From positions 1-33,470 of the forward strand of contig JBATBW010000166.1 of NCBI GenBank assembly GCA_049662565.1: a stretch of DNA of 33,470 bases. Direction: 5' to 3'. Origin of the DNA: JBATBW01 sp049662565. Lineage in GTDB: Bacteria; Bacillota_I; Bacilli_A; Erysipelotrichales; Erysipelotrichaceae. Made by a program: the position numbers and the translations under genes. The first letter of the stretch is position 1. Every line of letters starts with the position of its first letter. Positions 7,875 through 16,414 of this stretch are shown here, one piece after another. The notes under the pieces were generated by a model, which did not search any database, had not been told where the DNA came from, and was given only the letters and a program-made list of their open reading frames with translations.

Positions 7875-9794
7875 ATGGATATTATTGATGAAAGTAAAGA
7901 ATATACCGCATCAGACATACAAGTATTAGAAGGATTAGAAGCGGTAAGAAAAAGACCAGGGATGTATATTGGTACTACATCAAGTCGAGGTTTACATCAT
8001 TTAGTATGGGAAATAGTCGATAATTCTATTGATGAAGCTTTAGCAGGATATGCAGATAGTATTCAAGTTGTAGTAGAAAAAGGTGATGTTATTAGTGTAA
8101 CGGATAACGGAAGAGGAATGCCAGTTGGTATTCATCCTAAAACTAATAAATCATCAGTGGAAACAATTTTTACCGTTCTTCATGCTGGTGGTAAATTTGG
8201 TGGTGGTGCATACAAAGTATCAGGTGGATTACATGGAGTAGGTGCTAGTGTCGTAAACGCTCTAAGTGAATGGTTAGAAGTAATTGTTTATAAAGATGGT
8301 CACATTTATCACCAAAGATTTGAAGATGGTGGTAAACCCGTAAAAGATTTAGAAAAAGATGGAACTACAACTTTACATGGTACACAAGTTCGTTTTAAGG
8401 CTGATGGTACTATTTTTACAGACACTACAACTTACGATTTTGAGACTTTAAAAAATCGTATTCGTCAAATTGCTTTTCTAAATAAAGGAATTCGTATCAC
8501 ACTTAGTGATGAAAGAGAAGAGCAAAAGAAGGAAGTTACTTTCCATTATGAAGGTGGAATTAAAGAATATGTTGCTTTTTTAAATACAAAAAGATCACCA
8601 ATTATCGACGATGTTGTTTATTGTGAAGGTGTACAAGATGAAATCACTGTTGAAATAGGTCTACAATATCATGCAGGATATGACAATATTCTATATTCTT
8701 TTTGTAATAATATTAACACTGTTGAAGGTGGTATGCATGAAGATGGATTTAAAGAGTCTTTAAGAAGAGTTATCAATAACTATGCGAAAAGTAATAACTA
8801 TTTAAAAAAGGATGAAGAAGGATTAACCCAAGACGATGTTAGAGAAGGATTAACTGCAATAATATCTATAAAACATCCAAACCCTCAATATGAAGGTCAA
8901 ACAAAAAGCAAGTTAGGGAACAGTGAAGTTAAGAAAATTGTTAATTCAATATTTGGATCGGAATTAGAACGATACTTATTAGAAAATCCCGCGAATGCCA
9001 AAATAATAATCGAAAAATCTTTAATGGCATCTAAAGCACGATTAGCTGCAAAAAAAGCTCGTGAACTAACAAGAAGAAAAAATGCTTTAGAAATAAGTTC
9101 ATTACCAGGTAAATTAGCTGATTGTTCTAACAATGATGCATCACTATGTGAAATTTTTATTGTCGAAGGAGATTCAGCCGGAGGTAGTGCAAAAGATGGT
9201 AGAGATCGTGAATATCAAGCAATTTTACCATTAAGAGGTAAAGTTCTAAATGTGCAGAAGGCACGACAACATAAAATATTTGAAAATAATGAAATTGGAA
9301 CGATGATCACTGCTTTTGGTTGTGGTTTTGGTGATGAATTGGATATTAATAAATTGAGATATCATAAAATAATAATTATGACCGATGCCGATGTTGATGG
9401 TGCTCATATTAGAACTTTATTATTAACATTTTTCTATCGTTTCTTTAGATCAATTATCGAAGAAGGACATGTATATATAGCTCAGCCACCTCTATATAAA
9501 ATTTCAAGGGGCAATTCATTTAAATATGCTTATGATGAAAAAGAATTAAATATATATAAAGAAGAATATAAAGAAAAATATAGTATTCAACGATACAAAG
9601 GGTTAGGGGAAATGGATGCCGAACAACTATGGGAAACAACTATGGATCCTTCACAACGTGTATTATTAAAAGTAGAACTTGAAGACGCTATTGAAGCCGA
9701 TGAAGTTTTTGAAATGTTAATGGGTGATGAAGTAGCGCCAAGAAAAGAATTTATTACTTCAAACGCTCATTTAGTTAAGAACATTGATTTGTAG
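7875..9794 (+). CDS. gyrB: DNA gyrase subunit B
   Basis: GyrB is the ATPase and TOPRIM subunit of the GyrA2B2 topoisomerase that introduces negative supercoils. It has 639 residues, standard for Firmicutes without the proteobacterial insertion. The N-terminal GHKL ATPase shows EGLEAVRKRPGMYIG, DNSIDEA, DNGRGMPVG and GLHGVGASVVNALS. The TOPRIM domain has EGDSAGGSAK with catalytic E431 and the metal-binding TDADVDGAHI (D504, D506). The C-terminal QRYKGLGEMDAEQLWETTMD is the GyrA-interaction signature. A GGAG motif at 7866-7869 precedes the start. The gene directly precedes gyrA with its own Shine-Dalgarno, as in other Bacilli. Confidence 0.98.
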   Translation: MDIIDESKEYTASDIQVLEGLEAVRKRPGMYIGTTSSRGLHHLVWEIVDNSIDEALAGYADSIQVVVEKGDVISVTDNGRGMPVGIHPKTNKSSVETIFTVLHAGGKFGGGAYKVSGGLHGVGASVVNALSEWLEVIVYKDGHIYHQRFEDGGKPVKDLEKDGTTTLHGTQVRFKADGTIFTDTTTYDFETLKNRIRQIAFLNKGIRITLSDEREEQKKEVTFHYEGGIKEYVAFLNTKRSPIIDDVVYCEGVQDEITVEIGLQYHAGYDNILYSFCNNINTVEGGMHEDGFKESLRRVINNYAKSNNYLKKDEEGLTQDDVREGLTAIISIKHPNPQYEGQTKSKLGNSEVKKIVNSIFGSELERYLLENPANAKIIIEKSLMASKARLAAKKARELTRRKNALEISSLPGKLADCSNNDASLCEIFIVEGDSAGGSAKDGRDREYQAILPLRGKVLNVQKARQHKIFENNEIGTMITAFGCGFGDELDINKLRYHKIIIMTDADVDGAHIRTLLLTFFYRFFRSIIEEGHVYIAQPPLYKISRGNSFKYAYDEKELNIYKEEYKEKYSIQRYKGLGEMDAEQLWETTMDPSQRVLLKVELEDAIEADEVFEMLMGDEVAPRKEFITSNAHLVKNIDL

Positions 9795-9807
9795 GAAGGA
9801 GAATATC

Positions 9808-12273
9808 ATGGAAGAAATTATCGAAAAAATAAATGTTAAGCCAGTAAATATTTCTCATGAAATGAAGAATTCTTTCCTAGAATATTCAATTTCAGTAATT
9901 GTAAGCCGAGCACTACCCGATGTGAGAGATGGGTTAAAACCCGTGCACAGAAGAATTGTCTTTGTCATGAATGATTTAGGAATCTACAACGATAAGCCAC
10001 ATAAAAAATGTGCCAAAATCGTTGGGGATGTTATGGGACGCTTTCACCCTCATGGTGATAGCGCAATATATGAAACAATGGTAAGAATGGCGCAAAAATT
10101 TTCATATCGATATATGTTAGTAGATGGCCATGGAAACTTTGGTTCAATTGATGGTGACGGAGCCGCAGCAATGCGTTACACCGAAGCTAGAATGTCAAAA
10201 ATATCTATGGAATTAGTAAGAGACATCAACAAAAATACAGTTGATTTTGTCGACAACTACGATGGAGAAGAACAAGAACCAACAGTATTGCCTGCTCGTT
10301 TTCCTAATTTATTAGTAAATGGAGCCGAGGGTATTGCGGTAGGTATGGCAACAAAAATACCTCCTCATAATTTAGGGGAAGTAATTGATGGAGTAATTGC
10401 GGTTATGGAAGATGAAGACATCACTAATACCCAATTAATGGACTATGTTCAAGGGCCAGATTTTCCAACAGGAGCTTATATTTTAGGAAAGTCAGGAATC
10501 AAACAAGCTTATGAAACTGGAAGAGGTTCAATAGTAATTCGTTCTAAAACACATATTAAAGAGTTAGCAAACGGAAAAAAACAAATAATTATTACGGAAA
10601 TTCCTTACCAAGTAAATAAAGCTTTGTTAGTAGAAAAGATCGCCGACTTAGTAAAAAATAAGCAAATTGAAGGAATTACTGGATTGAAAGACGAATCTAA
10701 TCGTGAAGGAATTCGGGTAGTTATTGAAATTAAAAGGGAAACAAATGAAGAATTGATATTAAACCAACTATACCGATTAAGTTCATTACAAACTTCATTT
10801 GGTGTTAATGCCCTAGCTTTAGTAAATAACCGACCATTACAATTAGATTTAAAGAGTATCCTAAAAAATTATTTGGACCACCAAATAGAAGTAATAGTGA
10901 GAAAAACACAATTTGATTTAAACAAATCAAAAGATCGCGCCCATATTTTAGAGGGTTTAATGATTGCCTTAGACAATATTGATGAAGTTATTCATATTAT
11001 TCGTTCATCTTACAATGATGAAGAAATAATCACAAAATTTGATGAACGCTTTAATTTAACAGAAAAACAATCTAAAGCAATTTTGACAATGCAATTAAGA
11101 AGGTTATCGGGATTAGAAAAAGATAAAATTGCAAATGAGTATAATGAATTATTAAAAACAATTGAAGAATTAGAATTTATTCTTGCGAATCATTATAAAG
11201 TATTGGAAATTATCAAAGCCGATCTATTAGCGGTCAAAGAAAAATATGGTGACAAACGTCGATCAGAAATTATTGATTCTGATTTAGATCTATTAGATGA
11301 AGATTTAATTTTAAAAGAAGATGTTGTAATATCTCTTTCATTAAATGGTTATATTAAGAGAATTCCAATTGATACTTACCGTTCGCAAAATAGAGGAGGA
11401 CGCGGGGTAAAAGGAATGACTTTAAATAACGATGATATACTTGATCAAATCACGACAATGAACACTCATGATTATTTATTAGTGTTTACTAATTTTGGTA
11501 AAGTGTATCGTATTAAAGGATACCAAGTACCAAACGCCGGAAGAACAGCAAAAGGCATACCAGTAGTTAATTTACTAAGCTTAGATAAAAACGAAAAAGT
11601 TAAAGCATTATTAAGCTCATCAGTGGAAAATGATAGTAAGTATTTATTCTTCGTTACAAAAAATGGTTTGGTTAAAAGAACATCAATGCATGAATTTGAG
11701 TCAATTAGACAAAACGGGAAGATTGCGATTGGTTTAAAAGAAGATGATGAACTTATTAGTGTAAAATTAACGAGTGGCGAAGATGAAGTAATCATTGCAG
11801 GTGCTAATGGCAAAACTGTTCGCTTTAACGAAAAAGACGTAAGATGTATGGGAAGAAATGCTAGTGGAGTACGCGGATTCAATATTGATAATAGCGAAGT
11901 AATCGGCATGTGCATAAAGAGCGAAGGCGATATAATACTTGCGATAAGTGAAAAAGGATACGGCAAGAAAACACCAGTTGACGAATATCGTATCACTAAC
12001 CGCGGAACCAAAGGAGTTAAAACCATTAACATTACCGACAAAAACGGAAAACTTGTCGCAATAAAGACTATTAAGGGCGATGAAGACATTCTAGTTATTA
12101 GTTCTAATGGTATTATAATTAGAACTAATGTTGAAAATATTTCCTTCCAAGGAAGAGCTGCTCAAGGTGTAAGGATCATTAATCTTGATGATGACTCAAC
12201 AGTGTCAAATGTTGCAATTGTCGATAAAGAAGAAATTGAAGATATTATTGACACACCAAGTGAAAACATTTAA
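9808..12273 (+). CDS. gyrA: DNA gyrase subunit A
   Basis: GyrA is the DNA-cleaving and wrapping subunit of gyrase. It has 821 residues. The catalytic tyrosine is Y124 in AAMRYTEARM. The quinolone-resistance region reads HPHGDSAIYE, with S85 and E89 at the two usual resistance positions, so no classical resistance substitution is present. The C-terminal beta-pinwheel contains the GyrA box QNRGGRG at 527-533, which marks gyrase rather than topoisomerase IV. I took the ATG at 9808 because GGAAGGAG ends six bases upstream; an earlier in-frame ATG overlaps gyrB and lacks a Shine-Dalgarno. The last codons of gyrA also hold the -35 and -10 of the serS promoter. Confidence 0.98.
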   Translation: MEEIIEKINVKPVNISHEMKNSFLEYSISVIVSRALPDVRDGLKPVHRRIVFVMNDLGIYNDKPHKKCAKIVGDVMGRFHPHGDSAIYETMVRMAQKFSYRYMLVDGHGNFGSIDGDGAAAMRYTEARMSKISMELVRDINKNTVDFVDNYDGEEQEPTVLPARFPNLLVNGAEGIAVGMATKIPPHNLGEVIDGVIAVMEDEDITNTQLMDYVQGPDFPTGAYILGKSGIKQAYETGRGSIVIRSKTHIKELANGKKQIIITEIPYQVNKALLVEKIADLVKNKQIEGITGLKDESNREGIRVVIEIKRETNEELILNQLYRLSSLQTSFGVNALALVNNRPLQLDLKSILKNYLDHQIEVIVRKTQFDLNKSKDRAHILEGLMIALDNIDEVIHIIRSSYNDEEIITKFDERFNLTEKQSKAILTMQLRRLSGLEKDKIANEYNELLKTIEELEFILANHYKVLEIIKADLLAVKEKYGDKRRSEIIDSDLDLLDEDLILKEDVVISLSLNGYIKRIPIDTYRSQNRGGRGVKGMTLNNDDILDQITTMNTHDYLLVFTNFGKVYRIKGYQVPNAGRTAKGIPVVNLLSLDKNEKVKALLSSSVENDSKYLFFVTKNGLVKRTSMHEFESIRQNGKIAIGLKEDDELISVKLTSGEDEVIIAGANGKTVRFNEKDVRCMGRNASGVRGFNIDNSEVIGMCIKSEGDIILAISEKGYGKKTPVDEYRITNRGTKGVKTINITDKNGKLVAIKTIKGDEDILVISSNGIIIRTNVENISFQGRAAQGVRIINLDDDSTVSNVAIVDKEEIEDIIDTPSENI

Positions 12274-12276
12274 AAT
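12248..12276 (+). promoter_or_regulatory. serS promoter embedded in the 3' end of gyrA
   Basis: A perfect -35 TTGACA (12248-12253), an exact 17-bp spacer and TAAAAT (12271-12276, one mismatch) form the strongest promoter match in the window. The -10 includes the gyrA stop codon TAA (12271-12273). The predicted transcript start, about 12283, begins the T-box leader. Confidence 0.8.
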
Positions 12277-12289
12277 ATACCTGTAACAA

Positions 12290-12478
12290 AGATAAAGAAT
12301 ATAGTAAATAATAGAGATTTATAGAGAGTGTTTGGTTGGTGAAAAAACATATGATACTATTATTGAATCTCCTCTTTTAGTTAATCGTTAACTGCGATAA
12401 AGTATTGAGATATATCAGTAGATATATGAATTAGGGTGGCAACACGAGGTATCGTCCCTAGACGATACCTTTTTATTT
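12290..12478 (+). promoter_or_regulatory. T-box riboswitch (serine-specific) upstream of serS
   Basis: Stem I elements are visible: AGAGAG at 12323-12328, a hairpin arm containing GGTTGGTGAA near 12334-12343, and GAA-TCT-CCTC at 12365-12373. In the last, TCT (12368-12370) is the serine specifier codon. The T-box core AGGGTGGCAACACG is at 12433-12446. Its TGGC (12437-12440) would pair with the acceptor end GCCA, and tRNA-Ser carries discriminator G, which fits. The leader ends in a 10-bp terminator stem whose 5' arm also belongs to the antiterminator. Uncharged tRNA-Ser is therefore expected to switch on serS transcription. An alternative overlapping serine codon, TCC at 12370-12372, cannot be fully excluded as specifier. 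Confidence 0.93.
12447..12478 (+). terminator. Conditional terminator of the serS T-box
   Basis: AGGTATCGTC (12447-12456) and GACGATACCT (12461-12470) form a perfect 10-bp stem around a CCTA loop, followed by TTTTATTTT. It competes with the antiterminator formed by the T-box sequence just upstream. Confidence 0.9.
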
Positions 12479-12496
12479 TATATAAAGGAGAAAATC

Positions 12497-13774
12497 ATGT
12501 TAGACATCAATTTAGTAAGAAAAAACCCCGAATTAATCAAAGAAAACTTAAAAAAGAAATTTCAAGAAAACAAATTGCCTTTAGTAGATGAAGTATTTGA
12601 ACTAGATCAAAAAGTAAGAGAAATCAAAACAAAAGGTGACGAACTACGAGCAAAAAGAAATTCGACAAGCAAATTGATTGGTCAATTAATGGGACAAAAG
12701 AAATTTGAAGAAGCAGAACAAACAAAACTCGAAGTTAAAAATATCGGTGATGAAATTATAAGTTGTGAACAACAAGAAGAAAAAATAGCGGAAAGAGTCA
12801 AAGAAATAATGATGATTCTACCAAACATCATCGACCCAAGCGTACCAATCGGAAAAGATGATAGTGAAAACGTGGAACTAGAAATATTTGGTGAACCACT
12901 AAATAAAAATTTCGAAGTCCCTTATCATGTCGAAATATTAGAAAAATTAAATGGAGTTGATTTTGAATCAGCGCGCAAAGTGAGTGGAAGTGGATTTTAT
13001 TATCTATTAGGCGATGTAGCTCGGCTCCATTCTGCAATCATTAGTTATGCACGTGACTTTATGATTGACAAAGGATTTACGTATTGTATTCCCCCATATA
13101 TGATTCGTCAAAACGTTGTTAGTGGTGTTATGAGTTTTACAGAAATGGAAAGTATGATGTATAAAATCGAAGGGGAAGATTTGTACCTAATTGGAACATC
13201 AGAACATTCGATGATTGGAAAATTTATTGATACAATTGTCGATGAAAAAACTTTACCACAAACACTTACCAGTTATTCACCATGTTTTAGAAAAGAAAAA
13301 GGGGCGCACGGCTTAGAAGAAAGAGGAATATATCGTATTCACCAATTCGAAAAGCAGGAAATGGTCGTAGTATGTAAACCCGAAGATTCAATTGAATGGT
13401 TTGAAAAAATGTATCACTACACGGTTGAATTATTTCGCAGTTTAGATGTTCCAGTAAGAACAATTGAATGCTGTAGTGGTGATCTTGCTGATTTAAAAGT
13501 AAAGAGTATTGATGTGGAAGCATATAGTCCAAGACAAAATAAATATTTTGAAGTAGGCAGTTGTTCTAATTTAGGTGACGCTCAAGCTCGCCGCTTACAA
13601 ATCAGAGTAGATGGCGAAAACGGGAAATATTTTCCACATACATTAAACAACACTGTGGTCGCGCCTCCAAGAATGTTAATTGCTTTTTTAGAAAACAACC
13701 TAAACGAAGACGGAAGTGTCAATATCCCGACAGCATTACAACCGTATATGGGCGGGAAAACAGTTATTAAATAA
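12497..13774 (+). CDS. serS: Seryl-tRNA synthetase
   Basis: This class II aminoacyl-tRNA synthetase charges tRNA-Ser (and tRNA-Sec if present) with serine. It has 425 residues, the normal length. The N-terminal long coiled-coil arm that contacts the tRNA variable arm spans about residues 30-105 (EVFELDQKVREIKTKGDEL onward). Motif 2 includes SPCFRKEKGAHG...RGIYRIHQFEKQEM. Motif 3 is LNNTVVAPPRMLIAFLENN, with the conserved arginine retained although the usual NGSGLA segment is replaced. AGGAG lies just upstream of the ATG. The gene is a one-cistron unit with a promoter inside gyrA, a serine T-box leader and its own terminator. Confidence 0.97.
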   Translation: MLDINLVRKNPELIKENLKKKFQENKLPLVDEVFELDQKVREIKTKGDELRAKRNSTSKLIGQLMGQKKFEEAEQTKLEVKNIGDEIISCEQQEEKIAERVKEIMMILPNIIDPSVPIGKDDSENVELEIFGEPLNKNFEVPYHVEILEKLNGVDFESARKVSGSGFYYLLGDVARLHSAIISYARDFMIDKGFTYCIPPYMIRQNVVSGVMSFTEMESMMYKIEGEDLYLIGTSEHSMIGKFIDTIVDEKTLPQTLTSYSPCFRKEKGAHGLEERGIYRIHQFEKQEMVVVCKPEDSIEWFEKMYHYTVELFRSLDVPVRTIECCSGDLADLKVKSIDVEAYSPRQNKYFEVGSCSNLGDAQARRLQIRVDGENGKYFPHTLNNTVVAPPRMLIAFLENNLNEDGSVNIPTALQPYMGGKTVIK

Positions 13775-13780
13775 TTATTT

Positions 13781-13808
13781 GAGACGATAGCGATATCGTC
13801 TTTTTTTG
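13781..13808 (+). terminator. Rho-independent terminator after serS
   Basis: GACGATA (13783-13789) pairs with TATCGTC (13794-13800) around GCGA and is followed by seven T residues. The end of the T-run abuts the first parS site. Confidence 0.85.
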
Positions 13809-13822
13809 TTCCACGTGAAACA
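13807..13822. promoter_or_regulatory. parS: parS centromere site 1 (ParB/Spo0J binding)
   Basis: TGTTCCACGTGAAACA is identical to the 16-bp B. subtilis parS consensus. ParB loads here and spreads, recruiting SMC and directing origin segregation. The site is about 10 kb from dnaA, typical of origin-proximal parS. It is in non-coding DNA between serS and the SRP RNA promoter. Confidence 0.93.
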
Positions 13823-13844
13823 ATAATAATAAAGCAATCGACAA

Positions 13845-13860
13845 TGTTCCACGTGAAACA
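13845..13860. promoter_or_regulatory. parS: parS centromere site 2 (ParB/Spo0J binding)
   Basis: This is a second perfect TGTTCCACGTGAAACA, 38 bp downstream of the first and in the same orientation. The similarity continues for several bases past each site (AATAATAATAAA versus AATAATATTAAA), suggesting a local tandem duplication. Confidence 0.93.
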
Positions 13861-13889
13861 ATAATATTAAAATAAACATCTGTAAGTTG

Positions 13890-13918
13890 TTGAAAATACA
13901 CCAAATTCAAGGTATAAT
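13890..13918 (+). promoter_or_regulatory. Promoter of the SRP RNA gene
   Basis: TTGAAA (13890-13895), a 17-bp spacer and a perfect TATAAT (13913-13918) place the start at the first G of the RNA, 13925, exactly 7 bp downstream of the -10. It may also drive tadA-dnaX-ybaB-recR by read-through. Confidence 0.85.
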
Positions 13919-13924
13919 AATTAA

Positions 13925-13998
13925 GGTACAACAAGTAAGATCGAATCAGGTCAGGACCGGAAGGTAGCAGCCTTAAGACTCATTACTTGTGTGTGCCA
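13925..13998 (+). ncRNA. ffs: Signal recognition particle RNA (4.5S-like, small type)
   Basis: This is the RNA scaffold of the signal recognition particle, bound by Ffh for co-translational targeting of membrane proteins. The conserved apical loop and asymmetric bulge TCAGGACCGGAAGGTAGCAGCC is recognisable (close to the bacterial CAGGUCCGGAAGGAAGCAGCC type); the GGAA tetraloop sits at 13959-13962. The two ends pair in a long helix: GGTACA-ACAAGTAA (13925-13938) with TTACTTGT-g-TGTGCC (13983-13997). The length of about 74 nt shows the short hairpin-only form without an Alu domain, as in Mollicutes and gamma-proteobacteria rather than B. subtilis. T residues follow at 13999-14003 and may give partial termination. 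Confidence 0.92.
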
Positions 13999-14020
13999 TT
14001 TTTATTAGATGCAGGTATAT

Positions 14021-14476
14021 ATGGAAAAAGAAAAATACATGTTAATGGCATTAAAAGAGGCGCAAAAAGCGTACAATAAGAATGAGGTTCCTATAGGTGC
14101 CGTAATTGTCAAAGATGACAAAATAATATCGAGAGCGCACAATTTAAAAGAAAGTAATCATTTAGTAACTAGTCATGCGGAAATTCTTGCGATTAATAAA
14201 GCGTGTAAGAAATTAAAAAACTGGCGGCTAATTGATTGTGATATATATGTAACGATGGAACCATGTATTATGTGTGCAGGAGCATTAATGCAATCAAGAA
14301 TAAAAAACATATACTATGGGATGCCCGACAATCGCTTTGGCGGCATCATATCAAAAATAAAAACATTTGAAACGGAAGGTTTAGATAGTTACCCCAATGT
14401 TAAGGGAGGTATATTAGAAAAAGAGTGTGTTGAAATAATTCAAAAATTCTTTCAACAACGACGAAAGGAGAAATAA
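14021..14476 (+). CDS. tadA: tRNA-specific adenosine deaminase TadA
   Basis: TadA converts A34 of tRNA-Arg(ACG) to inosine, allowing wobble decoding of CGN codons. It has 151 residues, the family length. The zinc site is intact: SHAEIL supplies His and the catalytic Glu, and MEPCIMCAGAL supplies both Cys ligands. NRFGG in the C-terminal half is also typical. I preferred the ATG at 14021, with AGG a few bases upstream; an ATG four codons earlier falls within the SRP RNA T-tract and has no Shine-Dalgarno. It directly follows the SRP RNA and abuts dnaX with no gap. The tadA-dnaX-ybaB-recR order matches B. subtilis. Confidence 0.95.
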   Translation: MEKEKYMLMALKEAQKAYNKNEVPIGAVIVKDDKIISRAHNLKESNHLVTSHAEILAINKACKKLKNWRLIDCDIYVTMEPCIMCAGALMQSRIKNIYYGMPDNRFGGIISKIKTFETEGLDSYPNVKGGILEKECVEIIQKFFQQRRKEK

Positions 14477-16111
14477 ATGGCATACAAGGTATTATTTAGA
14501 AAATATCGTCCACAAAATTTTGATGAAATTGTTGGTCAACAACATATCGTTAAGACGTTAAAAAACGAAATAAATAATAATAAAATAGCTCATGCATACT
14601 TATTTTGTGGGCCTAGAGGGACAGGGAAAACATCGATGGCAAAGATTTTTTCAAAAGCCTTAAACTGTACAGCAACTGATATAATTTGTAATAATTGTGA
14701 TAACTGTATAAGCGTCAACGAAAATAATCATCCCGATGTTGTTGAAATTGATGCGGCCAGTAACAATGGTGTAGAAGAAGTACGGAACTTAATAGAAAAA
14801 GTAAAGTATTCACCAATTAAAGGGAAATACAAGGTATATATTATCGATGAAGTGCACATGATGACAACAAGCGCATTTAATGCTTTGCTAAAGACCTTAG
14901 AAGAACCACCATCAAATGTCATCTTTATATTAGCGACCACAGAACCATATAAAATATTGCCGACGATAATTTCTCGATGTCAAAGATTTGATTTTTCAAA
15001 ACTATCAAATGAAGAAATTAAAGAAGGTTTAGTTAAGGTTTTAGAACAAGAAAATATCAGTTATGATGAAAAAGTTGTCGAAGAAATCGCCAAACTGTCT
15101 GATGGAGCACTGCGTGATGCGTTAAGCATAACTCAACAATTATTGTCTTATACTGATAATAAGTTGACTATTGATGATTTGTATCAAATATATCGCTTAA
15201 TAAGCAAAGAACAAAAATTAGATTTTTTAACTAATATATATAATAACGAAAATCTTAGAGTTGTTGAAAAGATTAGAGATATTATTGATGAAGGGTATGA
15301 TTTAAAACGTCTAACAATGGACTTTGTAGACATTATTAAAGAGTGTTTATTCTATTTCTTTACTAACGATGAAAAAATACTAAAAATATTAACTATTGAC
15401 GAAGCTAAAGAATTAATGAGTCAAACCAATGAAAAAGAATTGTTTAAAGATCTTGATAACTTAATGATGGCGATTGATAACTATAGCTATACAACGGATA
15501 TTAATAATCATTTTGAGTTATGCATATTAAAATTATTAAAGAATAATTCATCTGCAATATCAAAAAAAGTTGCAATTGAAGAAAAGAAAGAAATCATTAA
15601 CGAAATTAAAAAGGAAGTTGAAGTCCCTAAAAAAGAAATAGAAACTAAAAAAATGGTTGAAGAAAATAATGATGATTATTTGTTGTCATTATTAAAAAGA
15701 GCTAGTAAAGATTATCGTAATATTTATCATGAAAAGTGGTCATTAGTAGATAATTATTGTTGGGATGAACGCTTTAAGGTTTGTGCTAATCAATTAAAAA
15801 ATATTGCTTTATTTGGATGTGGTGCGGATTACATAATCGTTGTATGTCCTTATCCTGAGTATCTTACTTATTTTAATGATGAAGATAATCAAAAATTAGT
15901 TATAAATTTTATGAATCAAATAATTGGTCATAAAGTTAAGTTGTTTGCGATTACATCAAATGATCGAGATCGCCTATTAATAAAGTTTAAAGAACAGAGT
16001 GTAACTAATCAATTAAAGAGTGCGCCAAAGATTGATTTTAGTAATTATGAAGATGGAGCAAATGATCCAGTAATTGATTTTTTCGAAGGAAATGTTGAGG
16101 TAAAAGAATAA
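14477..16111 (+). CDS. dnaX: DNA polymerase III gamma/tau subunit
   Basis: DnaX is the ATPase motor of the clamp loader that places the beta clamp (dnaN) on DNA. It has 544 residues. The AAA+ core begins MAYKVLFRKYRPQNFDEIVGQ. Walker A is GPRGTGKT at 45-52, a four-Cys zinc module uses C64, C71, C74 and C77, and Walker B is IIDEVHMM. The linker after residue about 360 is Lys/Glu-rich and the tau-specific C-terminal domain follows. A slippery A7 heptamer at 15562-15568 is followed in the -1 frame by a stop at 15577-15579, so a shorter gamma-like product is conceivable. AAAGGAG inside the tadA tail provides the Shine-Dalgarno. Its stop overlaps the ybaB ATG by one base. Confidence 0.97.
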   Translation: MAYKVLFRKYRPQNFDEIVGQQHIVKTLKNEINNNKIAHAYLFCGPRGTGKTSMAKIFSKALNCTATDIICNNCDNCISVNENNHPDVVEIDAASNNGVEEVRNLIEKVKYSPIKGKYKVYIIDEVHMMTTSAFNALLKTLEEPPSNVIFILATTEPYKILPTIISRCQRFDFSKLSNEEIKEGLVKVLEQENISYDEKVVEEIAKLSDGALRDALSITQQLLSYTDNKLTIDDLYQIYRLISKEQKLDFLTNIYNNENLRVVEKIRDIIDEGYDLKRLTMDFVDIIKECLFYFFTNDEKILKILTIDEAKELMSQTNEKELFKDLDNLMMAIDNYSYTTDINNHFELCILKLLKNNSSAISKKVAIEEKKEIINEIKKEVEVPKKEIETKKMVEENNDDYLLSLLKRASKDYRNIYHEKWSLVDNYCWDERFKVCANQLKNIALFGCGADYIIVVCPYPEYLTYFNDEDNQKLVINFMNQIIGHKVKLFAITSNDRDRLLIKFKEQSVTNQLKSAPKIDFSNYEDGANDPVIDFFEGNVEVKE

Positions 16112-16413
16112 TGGATTTTAATAAATTAATGCAACAAGCAAATGCAATGCAAAAGAAAATGGAAAAACAAAAAGAGGAGTTTAATAACACTGCTTTTATC
16201 GGTGAAGCATCGAATGGTATGGTGAAAATTACTTTATTAGGAAATAGTAAAGTTGAAGAAGTGTATATTGATAATCAATTGGTAGAAGAAAAGGACCAAG
16301 ACATTCTACAAGATCTAGTGAAGATTGCTTTAAATGATGCTTTAGATAAAGCTAATAAAGCAAACGAAGATGGCTTCAGTAATCTTGCGGGAAATATGCC
16401 TAAATTATTCTAA
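16111..16413 (+). CDS. ybaB: YbaB/EbfC family nucleoid-associated protein
   Basis: This is a small dimeric DNA-binding protein conserved between dnaX and recR in most bacteria; its cellular role remains loosely defined. It has 100 residues, the usual length. The N-terminal MDFNKLMQQANAMQKKMEKQKEEF is an amphipathic helix, followed by NGMVKITLLGNSKVEEVYID and the C-terminal DALDKANKANEDGFSNLAGNMP. It overlaps dnaX by one base (TAATG), and recR begins one base after its stop. Confidence 0.95.
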   Translation: MDFNKLMQQANAMQKKMEKQKEEFNNTAFIGEASNGMVKITLLGNSKVEEVYIDNQLVEEKDQDILQDLVKIALNDALDKANKANEDGFSNLAGNMPKLF

Positions 16414-16414
16414 T

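Noticed and set aside
9784..9807. N-terminal extension of gyrA by eight codons
   Set aside because: The extension overlaps the gyrB stop and contains the gyrA Shine-Dalgarno itself.
11472..12089. Long minus-strand open frame of 205 codons
   Set aside because: It is antisense to the gyrA C-terminal domain, has no family resemblance or ribosome-binding site, and gyrA is unambiguous.
13049..13056. CACGTG core inside serS resembling parS
   Set aside because: Only the central hexamer matches; flanking bases disagree with the 16-bp parS consensus.
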